From Sinomicrobium pectinilyticum (lineage in GTDB: Bacteria; Bacteroidota; Bacteroidia; Flavobacteriales; Flavobacteriaceae): a stretch of DNA of 32,052 nucleotides. This document shows, one piece after another, positions 25,234-31,899 of the stretch. Position numbers and translations under genes: made by a program. The stretch spans positions 1-32,052 of the forward strand of contig NZ_RJTM01000098.1 in the NCBI RefSeq assembly GCF_003725735.1, given 5' to 3'. The notes below the pieces were generated by a model. It made no database searches. It was not told the DNA's origin and was given only the letters and a program-made list of their open reading frames with translations. The stretch's first letter is position 1, and the number at the start of each line of letters is the position of its first letter.

Positions 25234-25635
25234 CTATAAAGCTTCTGAAAGTATTTTAATTTTGTTTAATCCCTTCTCCCAGACTTCTACATGCTGTTCA
25301 TGTTCATCAGGGTCTACCGGGCCTGCATGGCTGGATAAAAGGGTGTGATTGCCTTTTTCGGAGAGGGCTAGTTCCTCTGTATAGTCACTATGCTCAAATT
25401 CAATTTTCAATCGGCGATTGGGCTCAAATTCGGTTATGGTACCCTCCATGAGTACCGTACCGTCATCATCAGTCATGGCAATATTACTGTTTAACTGCCA
25501 GTCTTCGGTCACCACATTGCCCCCCGAAAATTCATTAATCCATTGTTGGGTATACTGTTCTTTTACCAGTATTTCCCAGACTTTATCAACAGGGGCCTGG
25601 ATGGTGATTTTTGTTTTAATAAATGGTTCGTACAT
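25234..25635 (-). CDS. SRPBCC (AHSA1-like) domain protein
   Basis: A 133-residue START/Bet v 1-like protein. The opening (FIKTKITIQAPVDKVWEILV) and the WINEFSGGNVV segment match the activator-of-Hsp90-ATPase-1-like SRPBCC family. Beta strands GTVLMEGTITEFEPNRRLKIEF follow, and the domain ends in the long C-terminal helix (VEVWEKGLNKIKIL). These proteins form a hydrophobic cavity; the ligand here is unknown. It lies 65 bases downstream of the VOC gene on the same strand, so the two may be co-transcribed. Confidence 0.85.
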   Translation of the reverse strand: MYEPFIKTKITIQAPVDKVWEILVKEQYTQQWINEFSGGNVVTEDWQLNSNIAMTDDDGTVLMEGTITEFEPNRRLKIEFEHSDYTEELALSEKGNHTLLSSHAGPVDPDEHEQHVEVWEKGLNKIKILSEAL

Positions 25636-25700
25636 ATTATAATATTTTCGGAATTCGAATTTGGGATGAGTATTGTAAACCCGGGGACAATGGGCACTCT

Positions 25701-26072
25701 TTATAAATGCTTTAATATATTAATCGTTGCCCCGTTCGGGTCTTTTACGAAAAAGCGCCTTACACCCCAGGGTTCATCGGTAATGGGATATATTATTTCC
25801 CATCCTTGCTTTTTTGCTCTTTCATAGAGCTGATCTACATCGGATACTTCCACAGACAGAAATATGGCGGTATTGTTCAGCGTTTCTTTTTTGGTATTCT
25901 CAAAAACGGATATCTGCGCAGTAGGGTTTTCCTTTGAGGCAAAGGTGAGTATCCAATCCATATCCATAACGAGTTCCATATCCAGGAACCTGGTATAAAA
26001 CTGTTTGCTCTTTTCGATGTTATCGGAATATATGTTGGGTACGATCCTGCGGATGGTTATGTTATTTTTCAT
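25701..26072 (-). CDS. VOC family protein (glyoxalase/bleomycin-resistance fold)
   Basis: A 123-residue vicinal-oxygen-chelate domain protein with the paired beta-alpha-beta-beta-beta units. The first unit is RRIVPNIYSDNIEKSKQFYT; the second is FLSVEVSDVDQLYERAKKQG. The end is the family hallmark WGVRRFFVKDPNGATINIL. Members include glyoxalases, dioxygenases and drug-binding proteins; no substrate can be inferred. It starts 44 bases after the ester-cyclase-like gene and precedes the SRPBCC gene, forming a likely three-gene unit of small fold-type enzymes. Confidence 0.87.
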   Translation of the reverse strand: MKNNITIRRIVPNIYSDNIEKSKQFYTRFLDMELVMDMDWILTFASKENPTAQISVFENTKKETLNNTAIFLSVEVSDVDQLYERAKKQGWEIIYPITDEPWGVRRFFVKDPNGATINILKHL

Positions 26073-26116
26073 TCCGGGGATTTTATTCTTTTTTCTTTGT
26101 GATACAGGTTTTTTAT

Positions 26117-26545
26117 TTATGGAAAGGCTCCCAATTCCATTACAAGGCTCAGATTGTCCACTACTCCTCTCTCACTTTTGACCAATCCGTTTTCTATTTC
26201 GAGCAACGTCATGCCATGTACCGTTACTTTTTTCCCTGAGGGTTCGACTCCGAAAAGATTCCCGTTTTTGTGTGTTCCGGTATATTGCCATAAAACGGTT
26301 ACACAGTTTTCTTTTGAATGGGGAATGACCCGCTCCAGGGTAATCTCCAGGTCGGGGAAATAATCATAGGTCATTTTCAGCATGGATTTATATACTGCGG
26401 CACCCTCATAGGTTTTTTCAAAATGCGGATAGTTTACGTTTAGTTTTTCATCCGCCAGGTTATCCAGTATATCTTCCTTTCCTGCGTTCCATACCTGCAT
26501 ATATGTTTCGGCGATTTTTGCTAATGTCTGGCGTCCTTTTTCCAT
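26117..26545 (-). CDS. SnoaL-like ester cyclase family protein
   Basis: A 142-residue NTF2-fold protein of the SnoaL/ester-cyclase group. The helix IAETYMQVWNAGKEDILDNL and the strands ENCVTVLWQYTGTHKNGNLF, KKVTVHGMTLLEIENG and VKSERGVVDNLSLVMELG give the usual layout for this group. The family includes polyketide cyclases, but most chromosomal copies are uncharacterised. It is the first gene of the likely SnoaL-VOC-SRPBCC unit. A GTTGCAAAC repeat copy lies about 110 bases upstream. Confidence 0.83.
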   Translation of the reverse strand: MEKGRQTLAKIAETYMQVWNAGKEDILDNLADEKLNVNYPHFEKTYEGAAVYKSMLKMTYDYFPDLEITLERVIPHSKENCVTVLWQYTGTHKNGNLFGVEPSGKKVTVHGMTLLEIENGLVKSERGVVDNLSLVMELGAFP

Positions 26546-26652
26546 TCCTCATTGTTTTTTATGCTACACATAATCTTGCTTATATGTATGGTTGTCCCAT
26601 AAAGTTAAGGATTTCCGGGGTTAGTCTACAAACAATAACCGTATTACTTTGG

Positions 26653-26697
26653 ATAGTGTTCCGAAGGGCGTTGCAAACGCGGAGGACAACGGAGTTT
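26653..26697. repeat. GTTGCAAAC repeat family, copy c
   Basis: ATAGTGTTCCGAAGGGCG, then TTGCAAACGCGGAGGACAAC and GGAGTT. This is the best-preserved long copy; it contains the imperfect palindrome GCGTT-GCA-AACGC. Confidence 0.6.
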
Positions 26698-26764
26698 ACA
26701 AACAAATACTTTCTGCCTGTATGGATATAAAACGTGCCTTGTCCGGGCTTAACCCTGTTATTGT

Positions 26765-27121
26765 TCAATCCGGAATTGGCAGGTTATGGAGTCTCAGAAA
26801 CGAAAGTTCGTCCCAATAACCCCGCTGAAAAACAATTTTGTTGTCCCTGACCTGAAAAAAGCCACAGCCACGGAGCCCGTTCGGATCTTTCCATTCTAAA
26901 ATTGCCCATTCTCCGTCTTGAAAAATATTTTCAGGGATACAAGTCATTTCGGCAGTTGCAAATTCATCGGCAAACATTTTTTTGATGGCCTTTTTACCAA
27001 TTACCGGTTCATTCGCGATTTGATGGTTTACTGCGTTATCGGCATAGAGTTCGGAAATAGCTTCGGAATCCGCTTCATTAAACGCATCTATCCATTTTTG
27101 TAAAATTTCTTTCGGGGTCAT
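26765..27121 (-). CDS. NTF2/SnoaL-like protein
   Basis: A 118-residue NTF2-fold protein. The opening helix ILQKWIDAFNEADSEAISELY and the strand AVNHQIANEPVIGKKAIKKMF are typical of the SnoaL-like/DUF4440-type nuclear-transport-factor-2 family. The later strands are GEWAILEWKDPNGLRGCGFF and VRDNKIVFQRGYWDEL. The function of such single-domain proteins is unknown in general. It has a good promoter upstream (TTG-N19-TAAATTTG). It is about 220 bases from the next gene downstream, so it is probably separately transcribed. Confidence 0.83.
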   Translation of the reverse strand: MTPKEILQKWIDAFNEADSEAISELYADNAVNHQIANEPVIGKKAIKKMFADEFATAEMTCIPENIFQDGEWAILEWKDPNGLRGCGFFQVRDNKIVFQRGYWDELSFLRLHNLPIPD

Positions 27122-27184
27122 GCTGTGGATTTTCTTGTCAGTTTATTTTTTTCAGCCTCCGGGACAGGCTTTTGACAAGTAATA

Positions 27185-27214
27185 CAAATTTATTGGCATT
27201 TTCCTAATTTTCAA
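27185..27214 (-). promoter_or_regulatory. Bacteroidota-type promoter for the NTF2-like gene
   Basis: On the minus strand TTG (27214-27212), a 19-base spacer, then TAAATTTG (27192-27185). The leader would be about 57 bases. This is one of the best promoter matches in the window. Confidence 0.6.
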
Positions 27215-27303
27215 ATGAATATTTCTGATCCTGCTTGTTTCCATCTTTAATCTGATGGAAAAGAAAACGACGGTATCGAATTATACCGGTGCGTAAACAT
27301 GAT

Positions 27304-27311
27304 TACCTTTG
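27304..27311 (+). promoter_or_regulatory. -7 element TACCTTTG for the third GNAT gene
   Basis: Matches TAnnTTTG and lies inside the longest possible ORF, downstream of its ATG at 27299. It therefore argues for the internal ATG at 27338 as the real start. Confidence 0.5.
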
Positions 27312-27337
27312 CACAAATTTTTAACCGTAACGGACAT

Positions 27338-27898
27338 ATGGTCATCCGAAAAGCAAAGAAAGAGGATTCCGGGGCTATAGCCGCTTGTATTATGCTGGCT
27401 ATGGAGGACATCACCTATGATATTATCGGGGAAAGAAATGCGGAAAAGGCTGCCGGTTTCCTTGAAAGCCTGGCAGGCAGGGAGGGCAACCAGTACTCTT
27501 ATGAAAATTGCTGGGTGGCGGAAGATGGGGACCGCATAACAGGGGCAGCTCTTGTTTATGACGGGGCATTGCTGGACACGCTGCGAAAGCCTGTTGCCGA
27601 TGAGGTAAAACTGAGGTTCGGCAGAAATTTTACTATGGAAAAAGAAACGCAGCCCGGTGAATTTTACATAGATTGTATCGGGGTAAATCCGGATATGCAG
27701 GGTAAGGGGGTCGGATCGGGAATACTGCAATTCCTGATTGCGGAATATGTACTGAAGCAAGGTAAGGTATTAGGGTTGTTAGTGGATAAAACGAACCCTA
27801 AAGCCAAAAAATTATACCTGAAACTGGGTTTTGTGGTTGTGGGAGAAAAAACCCTTGCGGGAAAAAGGATGGAACATTTACAATGTGCAAGAGCTTAA
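27338..27898 (+). CDS. GNAT family N-acetyltransferase
   Basis: A 186-residue acetyltransferase starting MVIRKAKKEDSGAIAACI, the normal beginning of a GNAT domain. The ORF can be extended to an ATG at 27299, but a promoter element sits at 27304-27311. The acetyl-CoA loop is VNPDMQGKGVGSGIL (about 125-139), and the C-terminal part LLVDKTNPKAKKLYLKLGF carries the family's final helix-strand. The long insert between the first helices (MEDITYDIIGERNAEKAA) is seen in GNATs annotated as general acetyltransferases. The acceptor is unknown. It converges with the DUF2461 gene. Confidence 0.85.
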   Translation: MVIRKAKKEDSGAIAACIMLAMEDITYDIIGERNAEKAAGFLESLAGREGNQYSYENCWVAEDGDRITGAALVYDGALLDTLRKPVADEVKLRFGRNFTMEKETQPGEFYIDCIGVNPDMQGKGVGSGILQFLIAEYVLKQGKVLGLLVDKTNPKAKKLYLKLGFVVVGEKTLAGKRMEHLQCARA

Positions 27899-27981
27899 AA
27901 CATAACATCTCTAATAAAGCGGAGAAATTAATGTTGGCTTGCTTTTCTCATCCTCCGCTTAAGTTGCTTTGTATTTACGGT

Positions 27982-28647
27982 TTAAATCAATGAAACACCG
28001 TTTAAATCGGTAGTAAGCACATCGCTCATATAGTCGAAATACGGACGTATGGCGCGGAAGGATTTATCTGCTTCTTCGAGAAAATTTTTGCTCAATACTT
28101 CTTTATCGGTAAAGTTTTTGGTAAAGATATACTGCTTTTTCTTAATGAGGTCTATAGCCGGATGTTCTTTGTTAAAGCCTTTGGGGGCTGACTTCACTTC
28201 GTCTCCTTTTAGCTGACCCCAAACGGATTGCAGGGTTTTATTATCCATAATTTCCCGCATTTCGGAGTCGTCCATTTCAAACTCTTTACGAATGCGATTG
28301 AGATCCTGCTTTTCGGGGTTCCAGAAACCCGTGGCAATAAAGGAATTCCCGGGTTCTATGTGGAGGTAATACCCTCCCCGGTACTCGGGTTTTTGCCTGT
28401 GGAACGTTATTCCAAAATGGGTTTTGTAAGGTTCTTTATTGGCCGAAAAACGTACGTCCCGGTATATCCTGAATAGCTTTACATTATCGACGGCATCGTG
28501 CGTTTTTAGCATTTCGAAAAGGGTATTGGCGGTGCTTTTCACCTCTGTCTCTGCAGCCTTGAACCGTTTTTTGTTTTCATTAAACCAGTCGCGATTGTTG
28601 TTTATTTTCAGTTCCTTTAAAAAGGAAAGGGTTTCTCTGGAAATCAT
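27982..28647 (-). CDS. DUF2461 domain protein
   Basis: A 221-residue protein matching DUF2461 throughout. Its opening is the family's LSFLKELKINNNRDWFNENK. The central block contains FRIYRDVRFSANKEPYKTHFG and YYLHIEPGNSFIATGFW, and it closes with the helical YDFM-like region (FRAIRPYFDYMSDVL). The family (also called TIGR02453) is widespread in bacteria and fungi, with no established activity. It has a TAAATTTG promoter element. About 48 bases upstream of the ATG lies one of two near-identical 38-bp repeats. Confidence 0.92.
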   Translation of the reverse strand: MISRETLSFLKELKINNNRDWFNENKKRFKAAETEVKSTANTLFEMLKTHDAVDNVKLFRIYRDVRFSANKEPYKTHFGITFHRQKPEYRGGYYLHIEPGNSFIATGFWNPEKQDLNRIRKEFEMDDSEMREIMDNKTLQSVWGQLKGDEVKSAPKGFNKEHPAIDLIKKKQYIFTKNFTDKEVLSKNFLEEADKSFRAIRPYFDYMSDVLTTDLNGVSLI

Positions 28648-28667
28648 TCTGACGGATTTTGTTTATC

Positions 28668-28675
28668 CAAATTTA
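28668..28675 (-). promoter_or_regulatory. -7 element TAAATTTG for the DUF2461 gene
   Basis: On the minus strand TAAATTTG fits TAnnTTTG 20 bases before the ATG at 28647, giving a leader of about 13-15 bases. Confidence 0.5.
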
Positions 28676-28694
28676 AGGATTTTAAACTTTTAAT

Positions 28695-28732
28695 GAAGTC
28701 TTTTTTAGTGGCGTTAAAAATGCTCTGTGTGA
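28695..28732. repeat. 38-bp direct repeat, copy f (GTTGCAAAC family)
   Basis: GAAGTCTTTTTTAGTGGC, then GTTAAAAATGCTCTGTGTGA, matches 29901-29938 at all but about six positions, in the same orientation. On the minus strand it reads GCATTTTTAACGCC, relating it to the wider repeat family. It is 48 bases upstream of the DUF2461 start. Confidence 0.65.
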
Positions 28733-28811
28733 TGGTGCTCATTCGCAGACGAGCATCAATGGGTTTTTCCAGAGGAGTTATAAATGGCAAACGGTGAAGC
28801 GGGCGTTAACT

Positions 28812-29213
28812 TTAATTTTCTTTGGAATACAGTAATATTACTCCCTTACTTGCCCGCGATCCGTAAACGGCGGTTGCCTGTGCATCTTTTAATATTTTTA
28901 CGTCTTTTATATCTTCTGTTTTATATCGATTGAGTATGGCAGGTTCAACGGGATTCCCATCCAGTATAACAAGTGGTGTGTCATTCAACGAATTGGATAC
29001 CTGGCATATAAGTATTTTAGCACTATCAGACCGAGTCGTTGCGACATCCTGTTCTTTCTCCTGAATTTTGCTGGTTTTCGGCTCTAAAGTATATTGCAGT
29101 TCTTCTGCCATCAGATTTTTAACCTTTATATAGATATCCGAAGGTTGTTGTTGTTGTGCAAGAGCATCTAAATTCAAAAAGCATAAAAGGATAGAAAAGC
29201 AAATTAGTTTCAT
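28812..29213 (-). CDS. Standalone TonB-dependent receptor plug-like secreted protein
   Basis: A 133-residue exported protein (signal MKLICFSILLCFLNLDALAQ). The C-terminal half is the SusC-type TonB plug signature PLVILDGNPVEPAILNRY, then IKDVKILKDAQATAVYGSRA and SKGVILLYSK. The beta-barrel and the usual N-terminal carboxypeptidase-like domain are absent. Residues 25-75 are low-complexity and charged. In full receptors this plug closes the pore and contacts TonB; a free plug cannot transport by itself and may act as an adaptor or decoy, or may be a relic. Bacteroidota do use plug modules outside receptors, for example fused to M56 peptidases. It lies between the two 38-bp repeats together with the orphan secreted protein gene. 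Confidence 0.75.
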   Translation of the reverse strand: MKLICFSILLCFLNLDALAQQQQPSDIYIKVKNLMAEELQYTLEPKTSKIQEKEQDVATTRSDSAKILICQVSNSLNDTPLVILDGNPVEPAILNRYKTEDIKDVKILKDAQATAVYGSRASKGVILLYSKEN

Positions 29214-29291
29214 GGGTTTTGCATATTTCTGACATTAAAAATACGAGATTTTCTTTTGAAAATCAGTATCAACCAAAGATAAAGAATTAAC

Positions 29292-29864
29292 TTAATAAAT
29301 TATTTCATAAAATTTAAAGATATGATTAGCACTCTTTCCAACACGGCAACCTACAGGCAAAAAAGGATTATAACTAATGGGGCCACATTCGATCTTCTTT
29401 ATTTTTGATGGTCTTGATTTCCTAAGGTTATCAACTTTATTACCAAAAATTCCTTCTCCAGTCATATACAAATCATTGATAAGAGTGTTTATACCCTGTA
29501 CATGTATATTAATCACAATAAAATCTGTTGCCTTCCGACTTTTTAAGAAGTATGTGAATCTTTTATTCTTACGACCTTCTATTATAAAACGGTCTATATC
29601 CGGATGTAAGTAAAGAATTAATTTTCCGGGAACAGGATCATTGCTTAAAAATCTTATAAAAGTGGATGGTAAGAAATCTGTGGATACTTCATAATTTTCT
29701 GATTCCCTATATATTCCTCTTTCTGTTATTATGGTATCGTTTTCCGTAGTAATAAAAGGGAAAGGTTCTATTGTTATCTGTTGTGCAAAAGAAGCCTTAG
29801 GACAAAGAAAAACAGATAATGTAAGGAAGGCACAAAAAATAGATGATTTTATCATCACAGTCAT
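29292..29864 (-). CDS. Orphan secreted protein, function unknown
   Basis: A 190-residue protein (ATG at 29864; the ATG at 29852 is equally possible and gives a cleaner signal peptide, MIKSSIFCAFLTLSVFL then CPKASFAQQ). I recognise no domain. The mature region is beta-strand rich (LILYLHPDIDRFIIEG, RFTYFLKSRKATDFIVINIH), with a basic segment (RKSRPSKIKKI) and two late cysteines (CGPISYNPFLPVGC). It is clearly A+T richer than the rest and uses many ATA, ATT and AAA codons, suggesting transfer or weak selection. It is 78 bases upstream of the TonB-plug gene on the same strand, so the two may form an operon. A 38-bp repeat copy lies 37-49 bases upstream of its start. Confidence 0.55.
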   Translation of the reverse strand: MTVMIKSSIFCAFLTLSVFLCPKASFAQQITIEPFPFITTENDTIITERGIYRESENYEVSTDFLPSTFIRFLSNDPVPGKLILYLHPDIDRFIIEGRKNKRFTYFLKSRKATDFIVINIHVQGINTLINDLYMTGEGIFGNKVDNLRKSRPSKIKKIECGPISYNPFLPVGCRVGKSANHIFKFYEIIY

Positions 29865-29900
29865 TTATCTCAATGACGAATTATTCAAAAAAATGTTAAA

Positions 29901-29938
29901 GAAGTCTTTTTTAGTGGCCTTACAAATGCTTTGTATAT
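29901..29938. repeat. 38-bp direct repeat, copy g (GTTGCAAAC family)
   Basis: GAAGTCTTTTTTAGTGGC, then CTTACAAATGCTTTGTATAT, is nearly identical to 28695-28732. It sits between the serine hydrolase stop codon and the start of the orphan secreted protein. Confidence 0.65.
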
Positions 29939-29946
29939 GAAGTGTT

Positions 29947-31047
29947 TTAATCCTCTAAAAAAAATCCGGCTACGTCCTCAATAATTTTATAGGAACCGTT
30001 CCTCATCAGGTTGGTAAGTAAAACGATCGCCAGGTCGTCGTCGGGATAGATGAAGAATGAGGCCCGCCCTCCACCTATGGGGGCAACGGCGTGATGTTTT
30101 TCTCTTTGTACCACGGGCCATCCCAGTCCGTAGGCTGTAAAAATACCTCCGAATCCGCCATACTCACCATTGTTCAGGGACACCGGTTGCCACATGGTTT
30201 TTAGAGTCTCCTTGTTTTTCAACAGTTTTCCTGTTTGCAGGGCTACGATCCATTGCGCCATTTCCTCGGCGTTGGAGAACACGCCGGAATCTGTTCTTAA
30301 GGCCGGGGGAAATTCTTCATGCAATTCCCGCAAGCGGTCTCCTTTCTTATACTCGCCCGACACTTTGTCCTGGTAGTAATAGGAATATGTAGGGCTTTTG
30401 TTTTCCATAACATCGGAAGAGTTACTGTAAACGGTGGCAGACATCCCGGCGACGTCCCATTGGCTTTTCTGAATGAATTGCCCGAAAGGTACACCGCTGC
30501 ACTGTTCTATAACCTTACCCAGCAAAAGATAATTGGTGCTTATATAGTCGAATTTTTCTCCGGGAGTATTTTTCAGAGGGAGTTCCTGTAACAGTGCCCA
30601 TGCGGTATCCATGTCCTTGCCACCTATAAGACCGTTCGGCGCTTCGACATCAGGGAGGCCGGAGGTATGGCTCAGCAATTGTTTTACGGTGATGTCTTGC
30701 CAATCACGGGGAAAGTCCTTAAGGTGCTTGGATACGGGATCTGATAATTGAAGTTTGCCCCGTTCCACCAATTGCATAATGGCAGTTGATGTGAAGACCT
30801 TGCCTACGGAATTAATCGAAAAGACTGTGCTTTTCATGGCAGCCACAGAGAAAGGAAGATTGGCCAACCCTAATGCTTCCGAAAACACGATCTCATTGTT
30901 TTTGACTATGACAAGCTGTAGCCCGGGAATCTGGTGTTCCTGCATTTTTTTCAGGAGATATTCACGGATTTCTTCTGCTTTTTGGGCAGAAACGATATTG
31001 CTCACAAGGGAAATAATAAGAAAAACCGGGAAAAATATGTGTTTCAT
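29947..31047 (-). CDS. Serine hydrolase, class C beta-lactamase/penicillin-binding-like
   Basis: A 366-residue exported protein (signal MKHIFFPVFLIISLVSNIVSAQ) of the beta-lactamase/transpeptidase-like family. The nucleophile motif SxxK is SVGK (Ser80, Lys83). The tyrosine motif reads YISTNYLLLG, with Tyr168 kept but Ser170 in place of the usual Asn. The third motif, normally HTGG or KTG, reads PIGGGRASFF (from about 323), lacking the His/Lys. The remaining landmarks (LLSHTSGLPD, GVFSNAEEMAQW, IVLLTN) are standard. It is probably a periplasmic peptidase or esterase rather than a true beta-lactamase; the variant motifs may alter substrate or lower activity. It appears monocistronic, with a GTTGCAAAC repeat about 95 bases upstream. 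Confidence 0.88.
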   Translation of the reverse strand: MKHIFFPVFLIISLVSNIVSAQKAEEIREYLLKKMQEHQIPGLQLVIVKNNEIVFSEALGLANLPFSVAAMKSTVFSINSVGKVFTSTAIMQLVERGKLQLSDPVSKHLKDFPRDWQDITVKQLLSHTSGLPDVEAPNGLIGGKDMDTAWALLQELPLKNTPGEKFDYISTNYLLLGKVIEQCSGVPFGQFIQKSQWDVAGMSATVYSNSSDVMENKSPTYSYYYQDKVSGEYKKGDRLRELHEEFPPALRTDSGVFSNAEEMAQWIVALQTGKLLKNKETLKTMWQPVSLNNGEYGGFGGIFTAYGLGWPVVQREKHHAVAPIGGGRASFFIYPDDDLAIVLLTNLMRNGSYKIIEDVAGFFLED

Positions 31048-31140
31048 TAGCGTTGGTCTGTTTTGAAAATTCCCTGTTGGGGAAAAGTAAATATAATGAT
31101 TTCCGTTTGAGCGAAAAGTTGCAGGGACATTTTTCAGGAA

Positions 31141-31174
31141 AGTTTTTCAGGTGCGTTGCAAACGGGTGCCAGTG
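31141..31174. repeat. GTTGCAAAC repeat family, copy b
   Basis: AGTTTTTCAGGTGCGTTGCA, then AACGGGTGCCAGTG. It shares the core GCGTTGCAAACG and the neighbouring GTGCCAG/GCACCAG with copy a. Confidence 0.5.
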
Positions 31175-31186
31175 GGAAATATATTT

Positions 31187-31427
31187 TTATTCTTGTTCAC
31201 CCGGGGACTTATGTAATAATGCCCATACTATACTCACCAGATAACTTAATTGTGACAACAATATGCCAAAAATTAAAAACAGGGAAACAGTATTTATCCA
31301 GCTAATATATCTCATATGTGCAAAGACATCTTCTTTGGGTAAACCCGAAGCCCATGACCACGGGAATCATCCACCAGAAAATAAGGTACGGTTTGTCCGG
31401 GAACTTATACATAAAAACAATTTCCAT
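31187..31427 (-). pseudogene. Possible two-helix membrane protein gene broken by a +1 frameshift
   Basis: On the minus strand an ATG at 31427 lies 14 bases after the stop of the lipocalin-like gene. It reads MEIVFMYKFPDKPYLIFWW, then MIPVVMGFG, and hits a TAG soon after. In the +1 frame the text continues LPKEDVFAHMRYISWINT, then a hydrophobic stretch (VSLFLIFGILLSQLSYLVSI) and HKSPGEQE before a TAA at 31187. The span is 241 bases, one more than a multiple of three, as expected for a single inserted base near MGFG. The result would be a roughly 80-residue protein with two membrane segments. No family is recognised. The alternative is a shorter intact 43-residue protein starting at the MRYISW methionine, or chance. 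Confidence 0.35.
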
Positions 31428-31443
31428 ATTGCGGAGCGTCTCT

Positions 31444-31899
31444 TTACGGCATCCTCACGTATTTTTCGATATTTATATGGTTTATGCCCAGGGATTCCAC
31501 TTTTTCGATTCCCTTGGTGGTCAACGTATCTCCTTTTATTTCGTACTCAAGTTCAAAGCTGTTGCCTTCCCATTCCCTGACATTGAAATATTCCAGGTGC
31601 TCTGTATACTTATTTCCCTTAAGGGTGTACTTCCCTCCCCCGGCTACGAAGACCGCACTGCTGTCCTTCCCGCGGTTCAGGTCGTGCCGTAAAAAGGCAA
31701 AGTGGGTATCGTTGATGATTTTGATCATTTCCTGGTTCCTGGTATAATCGGTATGCACGGTATCCTTATCCTGTATGGTGGTCCCGGAAACGAGTTTCCA
31801 GGTCCCTTGTATGGAGGAGCTTTTTTCTTTTGTTACGGTTATGCATGATTGCAGTATGATGAATCCCGCAACGATGGGCAGGTAGCTTCTTTTCTTCAT
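31444..31899 (-). CDS. Lipocalin-like lipoprotein
   Basis: A 151-residue lipoprotein with signal MKKRSYLPIVAGFIILQSC (lipobox LQSC, Cys19). The mature part opens with IQGTWKLVSGTTIQD, the GxW motif of lipocalin-like and related small beta-barrel domains in Bacteroidota. Alternating strands follow (KIINDTHFAFLRHD, GGGKYTLKGNKYTEHLEYF, GNSFELEYEIKGDTLTTKG). It would bind a small hydrophobic molecule or act in the envelope; the ligand is unknown. It may be co-transcribed with the small membrane ORF that follows it. Confidence 0.78.
   Translation of the reverse strand: MKKRSYLPIVAGFIILQSCITVTKEKSSSIQGTWKLVSGTTIQDKDTVHTDYTRNQEMIKIINDTHFAFLRHDLNRGKDSSAVFVAGGGKYTLKGNKYTEHLEYFNVREWEGNSFELEYEIKGDTLTTKGIEKVESLGINHINIEKYVRMP

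Noticed and set aside
27281-27760. A 159-codon minus-strand frame opposite the third GNAT gene
   Set aside because: The plus-strand GNAT has clear acetyl-CoA motifs; this is its antisense shadow.
27917-27960. AAGCGGAG/CTCCGCTT inverted repeat between convergent GNAT and DUF2461 genes
   Set aside because: The loop of 28 bases is long and no T tract follows; a terminator is possible but not supported.
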